Made by a program: the position numbers and the translations under genes. A stretch of 64,000 nt of DNA from Vicia villosa (lineage: Eukaryota; Streptophyta; Magnoliopsida; Fabales; Fabaceae), in NCBI RefSeq assembly GCF_029867415.1, contig NC_081182.1:6921213-6985212 (forward strand). The letters are read 5' to 3'. Below, one piece after another: positions 32,503 through 44,957 of this stretch. The notes under the pieces are model-generated. The model saw only the letters and a list, made by a program, of their open reading frames with translations, did no database searches and had not been told where the DNA came from. Each line of letters starts with the position of its first letter. Position 1 is the first letter of the stretch.

Positions 32503-35500
32503 ACGGTGAACTGACTTTTTATTAATCGGAATGTCGCGGTTAAGCAAGAGTCGCCACCGACTTTTATTTTATCCAAATATTAGAAAGGCTAAAAGAACAG
32601 AAAAAAACCTTTTAAAGAAATTTTGAGTTCGGGGGGTAATTATGCAAAGGGAAGGTGTAAGGCACCCTTTGCATCCATGGTTTTCCATGGGCTCTTAATT
32701 GCTTTGCTTGCTCGTTTGTTTAGAGAATGTAGATGAAAGAGATAGGGACTTTAGCTCGTAAATGAGCGTAGCCCTTTTGAAAAATTATGAGAAAGAATAT
32801 GATGAAAGTTTGAGCATTGCAAGGCAATTGGGGGCAATTACCTTAAACTCAGATGATAGGTCTCTTTTTAGCCTTTCAGAATGAAAGGGTCTATCCTTGC
32901 CATAAGAGGGCAGGAAGCCTTTCGTTTGGAGGTTGAAGGGTCATCGAAGTATCCTTTACCATAAGACTGTCCCATGCCATAGAGGGGCAGGTAGTCTAAG
33001 GCAAGGACCAGAATAAGCCATCTTTCGTAGGCAGCCAGAAGATACCTCAGCCTTTTTCCGTAGGCAACATCCGAGGGTTGGGGTCATTTGTGTATCGAAG
33101 GCAGCATCATTAGGGTCGTGACCTTCCGAGGGTTGGGGTCATTTGTGTATCGAAGGCAGCATCATTAGGGTCGTGACCTTTTTATCGAGGCAACATGGCT
33201 GAGGTATCCTCGAATTCGAGGGACGTGGCTTATTCTGCAAAAAACACAAAGGCAACAGGCAACAGGCAACAAGGCAACAAGGCGACAGAGAGGTTACCCC
33301 AAAAGGGTGCGTGTGTGCAACAATCACGTGATTATGTTCAGATATTTATCTTTTAATTAGTTATTCTAAGTTGATTACAGGCTTGCACTCCCTAGGATTA
33401 CTAACCACAACAATCAACAAATAAATATGATTAAAGCAATACGGGGAAGGGGAAAGAGAAACCAGCGGAGGAAAGGGGAGATGAAACCAGCGGGATAATA
33501 ATACTATAGGTCTAACACAAGTAATAATTAAGATCAAGGTTTAAGGGTTACCGACTATTCGTAGCTTTGGCAATGAGCAAACCCTGAAATTTAGGAAAAA
33601 GAAGATAAAATAGAGGTGAGTGCATTATCAGTTCAGAAATCAGGTACGGTTAACCCTATTCAAAATAAAAATAAAAATAAAAGAAAAAGGGTAAAAGAAA
33701 CTTAGCTTCGATTGATGAAGGTTGATGGGCAAAGGTTTGCCTTGAGCATTGACCCTAAACATTTTTGATTTGATCTGATATGGTACGTAGTCGGAGGTCT
33801 ATGAGATCCTGTGAAGGAGATTGAGGATGAACTCACGAATATCCCGAGAATGTACCTCGCAATAAACAAAAAAATGGTAGGAATAGGAATGGAACGCAAA
33901 AATAATGGAGAAAGAATGATAAAAGATATGAACAAACAGTTATATAAGAAACAAATATTTTTTTTGATAATTTTGATATATAAATGAAAACTAAGTAATT
34001 TAATATTTTTGTATTTTTTATATGATAAAGATCTAAACTTAATTAATTGATTAATCTAATTACACATTTTCCTAAAACACATTAAATTGGTTAATCTAAC
34101 TAAAAAATATATGACGAAAATTTGTCAAAAACAAAATAATTTAAAAGTAAACCCAGTAAACTAAATTAATTAAATTTCAATAGTTAAACTAAAAAATGGA
34201 TGAGTTATACGTGGAGTTTCTAAACAAAATTAAGTAAATAAATAAACTAATTAACTAATTTTTGTGTTTTTAATTAATAATGGAAAAAATCTAATCACAT
34301 GTTTGTTTGTTTTTTTTTTTATATTTTTGGGTATTAAGCCTATAAGGAAGTGTGCTGATTGATATTAATCTACCTAATAATTTATCTAAACAACCTAGTT
34401 AAAGTCAGCCTAATCAAAATAAACAAACACTAATTAATTGAAACAAACTACATGAAAAGGAGATGAATCGGGAAGGGGTGTGCAACCTGGAAAATCGGAT
34501 TGGACTTTGGGCAGCCTGGCCCAAATCAGCATCACAGCAAACTTCTTTCTTTTTGATTCTGGCTCTGTGTTGGTGGTTGTTTGTACGCGAGTGCCTCGTT
34601 CTCCCCCTTCGAATCCTCTTACTCTCTCCATCGACATCTTTCCTTCAAACCTCCATGGGAGGACCTTCAACCGTATCACCCTCAAAAAGACGTCAAAACA
34701 ACAAAGTCCAAGCATAAATCTCTCATAAAATCCATCCCTCATCATGAATCCGGCGATAGAAATCGCTCAATACAAACGATCAAGATGGATTGGAGATCAT
34801 ATTGCAAGCGAATCGGAAGCTAGAAGAGAAGGAGCGTTGTCCGCCTGGGGATCTATTCCGGCGCTATTGTGATGATGGCGGTGCGATGGGTTGCCGTCGG
34901 CTGATAGCTTGCGGATCTGATGTTACGGATCGCCGACGGGGGAAAAGAGGTGGCCGACAGGAGGGATCGCGGCGACCGGCGTTGCTGTTTGTGAGTGAGG
35001 TCGTGTTGTGTTGTTGTTACATCAATCGACTTCTTTCATCTTGATTTCCCTGCAAAATAAAAATAAAAACATGTACAAGTTGTTGTTGTTATAGGTTTAT
35101 GTATTCATGAAATTTGTTAGAATTGTCTGAATTAGCATGAGTTCATAAATATGTATCAGGTTGTGTGGTGAAGAAGCTCGCTAAGCGTTGTTGTTGGATG
35201 TTGTCCGGTGGCGGTGTCGGCGGTCAGATTGAAGGGCCTTTGGCGGATCTGTGATCGGCGACGGTGTCGCTGTTGTAGTTGTTTGGATTCGATCTCGTCG
35301 ACAACAAACTTAGCGGCGTCGACTTTGATTTCCCCTGCTCTTTCAATTTGTGCTTCTGAATGTTTGACATGGATAATTGTGGTTGCTGTAACATGGATTT
35401 GTTTGTGTTGTAAAGATTTGGGGATTGAATGGTTTAAAAAAAATGATGAAAGTATGGCGTACGAAGGTTTGGGCTATTGAGTGAAACTTAGTGATGACAC

Positions 35501-36091
35501 TGTGAAAACAAGGCGGTAAGAAAGGTTGGCTTGAAAATATTTACAGGTTTTCTACGTGAAAGAGATATCATGTTGTTATGTCTGTGAGGGAGATACGAGG
35601 GAGAGGATATAAGGGTTAGTGTTTGGAATAAGGGTATTTCGTAGGTTAGGATTCGTCCCCCCACCTAGAGCAAATGTTTGTTATATATATACAAGAAAAA
35701 CAGGTTAACAAAATAGGAAAAAGTTAATTGGAATCCAAATAATTACTTAAAAAATAATCAATCAAATTAATTATTTCTAAAAGTAATTTGCTTGTTCCTC
35801 AAGTTGTAAAATATGTTAAAAATCAAAATCAAAACTTCTCTTTTTTTTTTTTTTGATTTTTGAATATGTTATAATATTTTGACTAAAAACAAATAAAAAA
35901 GAAAAATTGACTATAAAAAAAATAAATATTTAATTAATTACGAAAATTAAAAATAAAAATGATAGAAAAAGATTTTTTTGTGATTTTTTTAATTAAATGA
36001 AAATAAAATTGAAACAAAAGTTAGGAGCAAATAAAAGGCCAAACTGTCAGAAGTGGGATTCGAACTCATGGGCAAATTTTGGGGTATGACA
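32503..36091 (-). mobile_element. O2 LTR 1 (left end clipped)
   Basis: Begins ACGGTGAACTGAC; the first six bases TGTAAC present in LTR 2 and LTR 3 are missing. A TATA-like TATATATATAAC (minus strand) lies at about 35681-35692. A 55-bp tandem duplication starts at 33071 and 33126. The segment 34760-35350 is GC-richer and unlike the AT-rich rest. Small frames in it are repeated identically in all three LTRs but show no domain. Confidence 0.9.
33071..33178. repeat. 55-bp tandem duplication in O2 LTR
   Basis: CCGAGGGTTGGGGTCATTTG starts at 33071 and 33126, each running to GGGTCGTGACCTT. Also in LTR 2 and LTR 3; in LTR 3 one G to A change separates the two units. Confidence 0.9.
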
Positions 36092-36100
36092 GCTGCCCCT
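36092..36100 (-). promoter_or_regulatory. Polypurine tract of O2, first internal region
   Basis: GCTGCCCCT on the plus strand, that is AGGGGCAGC on the minus strand directly before TGTCATACCCC. The second copy is at 44477-44485. Confidence 0.75.
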
Positions 36101-36320
36101 GTTCAATTATCTTAAACCTGAAGATGTAGAGTGGTTTGTATGTCAGTCGGTATCTGAAGGTGGAAGATGATTGAACACTAGAATACCAAGAAATTTGCCC
36201 TATTTGAAGTAGGGACTTTTGTCGGAGATGGGCTTGTAGATGCCATCTGGTAGTTGTTGGAGTATGGATTGTTGTAAAATTTCTGCTTTTGTTGTCTTCT
36301 TCTTTTTTTTTTTTTTGAAT

Positions 36321-36571
36321 GTTGAGGAACCGTCAAAGGTATCGACTCAAATCTGTGTTGGGTTATTTAAGGAACCGTCAAAGGTATCGACTTAAATTTG
36401 AAGCATATTGTTGAGGCACCGTCAAAGGTATCGACTCAGATATGCGGACAGATTGTATAAGGAACCGTCAAAGGTGTCGACTTATATCTGAAATGTGTTG
36501 TTAAGGAACCGTCAAAGGTGTCGACTTAACTCTTGATATATTAAGGAACCGTCAAAGGTGTCGACTTAATA
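36321..36571. repeat. Six-copy ~46-bp hairpin repeat with compensated stem arms
   Basis: The constant core GAACCGTCAAAGGTRTCGA (one copy GCACC) sits between arms that pair: TTGAG/CTCAA, ATTTAAG/CTTAAAT, TTGAG/CTCAG, GTATAAG/CTTATAT, GTTAAG/CTTAAC, TATTAAG/CTTAATA. Units start near 36321, 36366, 36410, 36455, 36500 and 36538. The core itself can fold as GAACC/GGT-R-TC around GTCAAA. The array lies 230-480 bp from the PPT, in the 3' non-coding part of the minus-strand element. Confidence 0.85.
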
Positions 36572-38842
36572 CTTGAAAATAGAGGTAGTAGTATCCTGAA
36601 AAGTAGAGGTTAGTTTTCTTATGTCATGATGCATGGGTTATGTAATGAATCCCTCAAAATAAATGAGAGCTTTTGCATGTTATGTATGAGTTCATTATGA
36701 GGTAATGTATGCAGTGTATGAACATGTTTATGACATATGATATGTGAATATGATTTATGTTGTCTTTGATTAAGAAAGTAGATCTTTATGTCCTTGTAAT
36801 TGTACTGTCTGATCTTGTCTTGAAGATGCTCAGCTGGGGATTTATGGTTTCAGCTTGGGGATGATCAGTAGTTTGATGTACCCTGATTTAGAGATATTGA
36901 TAAACCATGTTGGAGAAGAGCAACATGTTGGATGACCGGTAGTGTTGAAGATGTAAGCTCTGTTGGGGAGCCATGTCTTTGTCAGGACGAGTATGTTTTC
37001 TTAATGATTACTCTGTGGGGATATGATCTTATGAACCCGGCTATGTGGGGAGATGTGGGTGTCTTGAAAATTGCCCCCAGTTTTATAGTAACTACCATTC
37101 CTGGATTTGATTAGGACACACCGGTGAGTCTTGATCAAGATGTCAACTAGACTTGCATAGGTTTGCCCCTGCTAGTAGGGACTTTGGAAAGATTCGCCTT
37201 GCGAGGACTTTATGAGATGCGTACTATGGGCGACGTGCCCCTAGTAATCATAGGCCCAACACAATGCCCCATGTTGATAGATTCGTATTTACTTGGATGC
37301 ATGCCCCTGATTTTTTTTGGCATCTTTGAGAGATTCTCGGAATCTTGACCTGATTGCCCCAAATTGATCGGGAAAACGTGTCGTGCCCTTTGTATACATA
37401 AGAGACGTTGCTTCTCGGAGTAATCTCATCTATCGGGATGACTTTCAGTCATTAGTTGTACCCTGTGCAAGTTCTTTCTGATGCTAACATTTGAGATTAT
37501 GTAGCAAAATATGTTTAATAATGAATTCATGAGATGCAATGCATACATCTGTCTTGAGTCTTTGGAAAACACTAAAACAAAAGATGTAAAAGTGTGATAT
37601 TTGTAAAACATGATATTCGTAACAATGTGATGTTTATAAAAACAGGATATCAACTCAACATTTGTAGTAAACCTTAAGGAGTCGGGATACCTTTTTGGTG
37701 ACAGTATGCTTTCGAACTAACCATGTTTCAATTAGGACTTTCAAGGGTTGTAACGTGGCTTGGTTCACGGTTTAAGAAACAAAGGATAATGGCTCAAAAT
37801 TTATTTATACCCATCCCCTTCTTCGTGATGTTCTTCAGTCCTAAGCTCAGTTAATTCAACTTATGCATTCAGGTTCCAAGAGACTTTTTGGATTTGCACC
37901 TTTGATAATGATGATGGTTCACAAGCAGAGAGAACTTTTGAGATGGCAGTCACTTCTTCCTTTTGGTAGTCACAACATTGTGTTATTCAGGAATTTATTG
38001 ACTTTTCTGTTTCATCTTTTTGATATCCCTAACTTTTGCCTGAACTGTCTATTTTGAGCTTACAGTCAGCGGGATGCCTTGATTTTTGCCTAAGTCTTCT
38101 TTTGACTTTTAACTTAGCAGGCTTTTCTTTGTGTATATGTTTTTCATTTTTTTTTCTTTTGAAAGATATTGACTGCCTTTCTTAATGATTGATGAACTGT
38201 CATTGTTTTTTGATTGACATCTCCAACACTTCTTTGATGTGTGCGGATGAACGCTTGTGATTGAAACCTTTGTTGGAAGGTGTACGGAATGATTCTCTTG
38301 AAATAGAATGCACAGCCAAATTAACTGAGAACTACCCTGCCCCAGGTTATGATCAAGGGTTTTAATTAGTAAAAGAAACTTCTACTTCTTAGGCTCAAAG
38401 GGGTTAACGAGGGATTAACATCCTTATATCTCCACTGTTTAGGAATTGAAACAATGCCTGTACATCGTCAGCATAGTCTGTTCAAGAGCATACTATATGA
38501 GATTACGGTATCGTTCTCGTCATCCTCCCTCAAAAGGCATACAGCTTTAGCAGGAGTCGAGTATCACAAAACATATGCAAAGTAAAGACATAATTTAAAA
38601 AGAGTGATAGCGAGATAAATTATTCAAGACAAACATATGCAATGCACTGATGATGATTATTAAAACAGATAATGTCTATCATAAGACGAATGTTTAAACA
38701 AACAGAAAAGAAATATGCAAATGAAGATAGATCTAGTGATCCAAAAGTTCGTCCGTTTAGACGTCAATCAGTCTTGTCATGACTAGGCGTAGGAGCGGTG
38801 ATTACCACAGGAGTTTCAGGAGAGTTGGATTTGATTCCTCCG
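36572..38842 (-). other. O2 internal region 1, non-coding part
   Basis: AT-rich, with no domain in any frame. Short CAGCTGGGGA/TTGGGGA words near 36830-36970 recall the CCCCAG words of O1's 3' region read on the other strand. Confidence 0.5.
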
Positions 38843-39037
38843 TCATTGATCAGATCTTGAATCTTTATTCCTTAATGTCCAGCAATTGTTTGTGTAATGT
38901 CCAAGACTGTTGAAACGGTACGCGCACCTCGTATTGAGTTTATAGTCAGGAGTGGAGGTGTTAGCATTCTTAGGAGGGTCCCTTAGAGTAATCAATTCGA
39001 TCTTCAATGGATGTTGTAATGCTTGAGCCAATGACAT
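38843..39037 (-). pseudogene. Ogre-type Gag knuckle remnant in O2
   Basis: The 64-codon frame contains C-A-Y-R-F-N-S-L-G-H-Y-T-N-N-C-W-T-L, a C-x8-H-x4-C knuckle with the same spacing as the one at 8711-8755 in O1. It is followed by LRNK as in Tat/Ogre Gag. Nothing else of Gag is recognisable. An identical copy is at 47229-47423. Confidence 0.65.
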
Positions 39038-39155
39038 ATTGATCTCGGTGAATTGACGCTTAGGTACGTCTGGCTTTCTTCGTTGTTGTGGGACTTGGTG
39101 TAGAGATTCAGAGTATCCGGGGTTCGAGCTTCTGGAATGTGTATCTGATTGGGAA

Positions 39156-39560
39156 GACCAGAACGGGTCATGCTTTAGACCATATCTGTAGAGGAGTATC
39201 AGAACGAGTCATACATTAGACCATATCTGAGGAGGAATATCAGGACGAGCCATACATTAGACTATATCTGTTGAGGAATAGCAGAACGAGTCGTACGTTA
39301 GACCATATCTGTTGGAATGTTAGAACGAGTCATACATTGGACTATATCTGTTGAAGGATATCAGAACGAGTTATTCATTAAACCATATCTGAAGGGGAAT
39401 GTCAAAACGAGTCATACATTAGACCATATCTGATGAATAATGCCAGAACGAGTCATACATTAGACCATATCTGACTGAAGATACCGGAACGGGTCATACA
39501 TTGGACCATATCTGATAGGGAATACCGGAACGGGTCGTACATTAGACCATATCTGATAGA
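39156..39560. repeat. Ten-copy ~41-bp tandem repeat
   Basis: Units have the form CAGAACGAGTCATACATTAG followed by ACCATATCTG and 8-10 variable bases; some read GGAACGGGTC. The second copy of the array is at 47542-47946. Confidence 0.92.
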
Positions 39561-40860
39561 GAATGCTTGCTTGTTAGAGTCGATGAGTTATTTGACGAAG
39601 ATTTGGAATGTAAAAGGGCTTGTCAGAATGAATCTCCAGCTCGATTATATCGGAGAGGAATGATTGTCGAGGCGGAACCTGAAAACAAAGTTAGAAATAT
39701 GCGATGTCATGAATGAAAATGCAATGTTTTCAAGGATCTTTAGGAGTTAAGTTAGCAACATTGGAAAGTGATTTGGTCGCATATTTGTTTGAAGAATTCT
39801 GACTCTTGTCTTTGAACATCCTTCTTTGAGAATCAAGCTCACCATATCGAGTGGGTCATCGCCTTTGATTCGAGATACTTCTGAATTTGGAGGTACATGG
39901 CCAGAGGAAAGTAAATCCTCTTGCCCCTTGTTAGGTGCTAAACCTTTGAATCGGCAGGTATGTGGCTAGAGGAAAATAAATCCTCTTGCCCCTTGATAGG
40001 ATTTTAGTCCTTGATAAGAGTACCTGAAATTGTGCGCCCTAAATCCCTAAGATCCTTGAAAGGGTTAGTTAACATGCTATGTTATGATGTCATGATGTAA
40101 TGCGAGTGCGATGCAATGCATTAAGTAAAGCAATAAGGTCATAAGGACGAGATGTCCTACAGGCAAATCCTGCAAGGAAATAAAAGGTTAAAGCATAAGG
40201 TAATGAGGACGAAATGTCCTACTAGCAAATCCTGCAAGGAAATGGAAAGGTTAGATAACAAACAAGTCACACAAGAGTCCTTAAGTTTAAAGGCTTGCAT
40301 GGAGTATGACCGGGTAACTACCCTTCCCCAAAGGTACTTCTAAGGATAAGGATGATATCAGCAACGGGTTCTACCAAGTTACTCAGAATTGTCAGCCCCT
40401 CCAAAGCACCCTCGAACATGGTACATGCATACCACGCAATGATACTTTGAGAGAGAACCTATCTGAGTTGTAGTATCGGGTAGCGACTATGCCCTTAACA
40501 TGCATCAAGAGTAGTCCCCCCACCACGTTCCTAAAGGCCAAGATGGGTTAAAGGTGACTAAAGGTCCTTGAGCTCCGACGCACCCAAAGATACATGCGTA
40601 AACCTCTCTCATGCAAAAGAGGTACACAATAACCAGTGGAGGCCTAACTCAAGCGCGAACTTCATTTTGACCAATCCCAAGCATGCACAAGGGAGGTCTC
40701 CATGACTATGCCGCTCCTATCTTAAGGTGCACTCGAATCCGGGTATAGGATTCATCTTCCATTCAATACCCAAAACAACCTTGGAAAGTAAAGCAAGCAA
40801 ACAAACAATTATTAAAGTGATCCTAAACTTTAAGGTAACCCCTCTTTTAATTCGAAAGCA
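39561..40860 (-). other. O2 internal region 1, leader side, non-coding
   Basis: No gene. It includes two ~60-bp repeats at about 40140-40245 (GGACGA.ATGTCCTAC then GCAAATCCTGCAAGGAAAT), each with a small hairpin, and two copies of an AGAGGAAA.TAAATCCTCTTG unit near 39910 and 39970. Confidence 0.6.
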
Positions 40861-40878
40861 TCCCCAGCAGAGTCGCCA
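40861..40878 (-). promoter_or_regulatory. Primer-binding site of O2, first internal region
   Basis: TCCCCAGCAGAGTCGCCA is the reverse complement of the O1 primer site, identical over 18 bases, four bases from the LTR. Confidence 0.85.
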
Positions 40879-40882
40879 GTTC

Positions 40883-43800
40883 TGTAACACGGTGAACTGA
40901 CTTTTTATTAATCGGAATGTCGCGGTTAAGCAAGAGTCGCCACCGACTTTTATTTTATCCAAATATTAGAAAGGCTAAAAGAACAGAAAAAAACCTTTTA
41001 AAGAAATTTTGAGTTCAGGGGGTAATTATGCAAAGGGAAGGTGTAAGGCACCCTTTGCATCCATGGTTTTCCATGGGCTCTTAATTGCTTTGCTTGCTCG
41101 TTTGTTTAGAGAATGTAGATGAAAGAGATAGGGACTTTAGCTCGTAAATGAGCGTAGCCCTTTTGAAAAATTATGAGAAAGAATATGATGAAAGTTTGAG
41201 CATTGCAAGGCAATTGGGGGCAATTACCTTAAACTCAGATGATAGGTCTCTTTTTAGCCTTTCAGAATGAAAGGGTCTATCCTTGCCATAAGAGGGCAGG
41301 AAGCCTTTCGTTTGGAGGTTGAAGGGTCATCGAAGTATCCTTTACCATAAGACTGTCCCATGCCATAGAGGGGCAGGTAGTCTAAGGCAAGGACCAGAAT
41401 AAGCCATCTTTCGTAGGCAGCCAGAAGATACCTCAGCCTTTTTCCGTAGGCAACATCCGAGGGTTGGGGTCATTTGTGTATCGAAGGCAGCATCATTAGG
41501 GTCGTGACCTTCCGAGGGTTGGGGTCATTTGTGTATCGAAGGCAGCATCATTAGGGTCGTGACCTTTTTATCGAGGCAACATGGCTGAGGTATCCTCGAA
41601 TTCGAGGGACGTGGCTTATTCTGCAAAAAACACAAAGGCAACAGGCAACAGGCAACAAGGCAACAAGGCGACAGAGAGGTTACCCCAAAAGGGTGCGTGT
41701 GTGCAACAATCACGTGATTATGTTCAGATATTTATCTTTTAATTAGTTATTCTAAGTTGATTACAGGCTTGCACTCCCTAGGATTACTAACCACAACAAT
41801 CAACAAATAAATATGATTAAAGCAATACGGGGAAGGGGAAAGAGAAACCAGCGGAGGAAAGGGGAGATGAAACCAGCGGGATAATAATACTATAGGTCTA
41901 ACACAAGTAATAATTAAGATCAAGGTTTAAGGGTTACCGACTATTCGTAGCTTTGGCAATGAGCAAACCCTGAAATTTAGGAAAAAGAAAATAAAATAGA
42001 GGTGAGTGCATTATCAGTTCAGAAATCAGGTACGGTTAACCCTATTCAAAATAAAAATAAAAATAAAAGAAAAAGGGTAAAAGAAACTTAGCTTCGATTG
42101 ATGAAGGTTGATGGGCAAAGGTTTGCCTTGAGCATTGACCCTAAACATTTTTGATTTGATCTGATATGGTACGTAGTCGGAGGTCTATGAGATCCTGTGA
42201 AGGAGATTGAGGATGAACTCACGAATATCCCGAGAATGTACCTCGCAATAAACAAAAAAATGGTAGGAATAGGAATGGAACGCAAAAATAATGGAGAAAG
42301 AATGATAAAAGATATGAACAAACAGTTATATAAGAAACAAATATTTTTTTTGATAATTTTGATATATAAATGAAAACTAAGTAATTTAATATTTTTGTAT
42401 TTTTTATATGATAAAGATCTAAACTTAATTAATTGATTAATCTAATTACACATTTTCCTAAAACACATTAAATTGGTTAATCTAACTAAAAAATATATGA
42501 CGAAAATTTGTCAAAAACAAAATAATTTAAAAGTAAACCCAGTAAACTAAATTAATTAAATTTCAATAGTTAAACTAAAAAATGGATGAGTTATACGTGG
42601 AGTTTCTAAACAAAATTAAGTAAATAAATAAACTAATTAACTAATTTTTGTGTTTTTAATTAATAATGGAAAAAATCTAATCACATGTTTGTTTGTTTTT
42701 TTTTTATATTTTTGGGTATTAAGCCTATAAGGAAGTGTGCTGATTGATATTAATCTACCTAATAATTTATCTAAACAACCTAGTTAAAGTCAGCCTAATC
42801 AAAATAAACAAACACTAATTAATTGAAACAAACTACATGAAAAGGAGATGAATCGGGAAGGGGTGTGCAACCTGGAAAATCGGATTGGACTTTGGGCAGC
42901 CTGGCCCAAATCAGCATCACAGCAAACTTCTTTCTTTTTGATTCTGGCTCTGTGTTGGTGGTTGTTTGTACGCGAGTGCCTCGTTCTCCCCCTTCGAATC
43001 CTCTTACTCTCTCCATCGACATCTTTCCTTCAAACCTCCATGGGAGGACCTTCAACCGTATCACCCTCAAAAAGACGTCAAAACAACAAAGTCCAAGCAT
43101 AAATCTCTCATAAAATCCATCCCTCATCATGAATCCGGCGATAGAAATCGCTCAATACAAACGATCAAGATGGATTGGAGATCATATTGCAAGCGAATCG
43201 GAAGCTAGAAGAGAAGGAGCGTTGTCCGCCTGGGGATCTATTCCGGCGCTATTGTGATGATGGCGGTGCGATGGGTTGCCGTCGGCTGATAGCTTGCGGA
43301 TCTGATGTTACGGATCGCCGACGGGGGAAAAGAGGTGGCCGACAGGAGGGATCGCGGCGACCGGCGTTGCTGTTTGTGAGTGAGGTCGTGTTGTGTTGTT
43401 GTTACATCAATCGACTTCTTTCATCTTGATTTCCCTGCAAAATAAAAATAAAAACATGTACAAGTTGTTGTTGTTATAGGTTTATGTATTCATGAAATTT
43501 GTTAGAATTGTCTGAATTAGCATGAGTTCATAAATATGTATCAGGTTGTGTGGTGAAGAAGCTCGCTAAGCGTTGTTGTTGGATGCTGTCCGGTGGCGGT
43601 GTCGGCGGTCAGATTGAAGGGCCTTTGGCGGATCTGTGATCGGCGACGGTGTCGCTGTTGTAGTTGTTTGGATTCGATCTCGTCGACAACAAACTTAGCG
43701 GCGTCGACTTTGATTTCCCCTGCTCTTTCAATTTGTGCTTCTGAATGTTTGACATGGATAATTGTGGTTGCTGTAACATGGATTTGTTTGTGTTGTAAAG

Positions 43801-44476
43801 ATTTGGGGATTGAATGGTTTAAAAAAAATGATGAAAGTATGGCGTACGAAGGTTTGGGCTATTGAGTGAAACTTAGTGATGACACTGTGAAAACAAGGCG
43901 GTAAGAAAGGTTGGCTTGAAAATATTTACAGGTTTTCTACGTGAAAGAGATATCATGTTGTTATGTCTGTGAGGGAGATACGAGGGAGAGGATATAAGGG
44001 TTAGTGTTTGGAATAAGGGTATTTCGTAGGTTAGGATTCGTCCCCCCACCTAGAGCAAATGTTTGTTATATATATACAAGAAAAACAGGTTAACAAAATA
44101 GGAAAAAGTTAATTGGAATCCAAATAATTACTTAAAAAATAATCAATCAAATTAATTATTTCTAAAAGTAATTTGCTTGTTCCTCAAGTTGTAAAATATG
44201 TTAAAAATCAAAATCAAAACTTCTCTTTTTTTTTTTTTGGATTTTTGAATATGTTATAATATTTTGACTAAAAACAAATAAAAAAGAAAAATTGACTATA
44301 AAAAAAATAAATATTTAATTAATTACGAAAATTAAAAATAAAAATGATAGAAAAAGATTTTTTTGTGATTTTTTTAATTAAATGAAAATAAAATTGAAAC
44401 AAAAGTTAGGAGCAAATAAAAGGCCAAACTGTCAGAAGTGGGATTCGAACTCATGGGCAAATTTTGGGGTATGACA
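40883..44476 (-). mobile_element. O2 LTR 2 (shared middle LTR)
   Basis: Full TGTAACACGG..GGTATGACA termini. Differs from LTR 1 at only a few sites (for example near 41022, 41988, 43587) and in T-run lengths. Confidence 0.92.
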
Positions 44477-44706
44477 GCTGCCCCTGTTCAATTATCTTAA
44501 ACCTGAAGATGTAGAGTGGTTTGTATGTCAGTCGGTATCTGAAGGTGGAAGATGATTGAACACTAGAATACCAAGAAATTTGCCCTATTTGAAGTAGGGA
44601 CTTTTGTCGGAGATGGGCTTGTAGATGCCATCTGGTAGTTGTTGGAGTATGGATTGTTGTAAAATTTCTGCTTTTGTTGTCTTCTTCTTTTTTTTTTTTT
44701 TTGAAT

Positions 44707-44957
44707 GTTGAGGAACCGTCAAAGGTATCGACTCAAATCTGTGTTGGGTTATTTAAGGAACCGTCAAAGGTATCGACTTAAATTTGAAGCATATTGTTGA
44801 GGCACCGTCAAAGGTATCGACTCAGATATGCGGACAGATTGTATAAGGAACCGTCAAAGGTGTCGACTTATATCTGAAATGTGTTGTTAAGGAACCGTCA
44901 AAGGTGTCGACTTAACTCTTGATATATTAAGGAACCGTCAAAGGTGTCGACTTAATA
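44707..44957. repeat. Second copy of the six-unit hairpin repeat
   Basis: Same six arms and core as 36321-36571. Confidence 0.85.

Noticed and set aside
34434..35480. Small ORFs of 80-103 codons repeated three times in the O2 LTRs
   Set aside because: Repetition reflects the three LTR copies. Overlapping open frames on both strands and lack of any domain argue against genes.
36309..36571. CRISPR-like array (short repeats with variable spacers)
   Set aside because: Repeat units are part of a plant LTR element, spacers are similar to one another and pair across the core, and no cas genes are possible here.
39156..39560. Covarying hairpins in the 41-bp array
   Set aside because: CAGA/TCTG arms occur in only about half of the units and the changes are not compensated.
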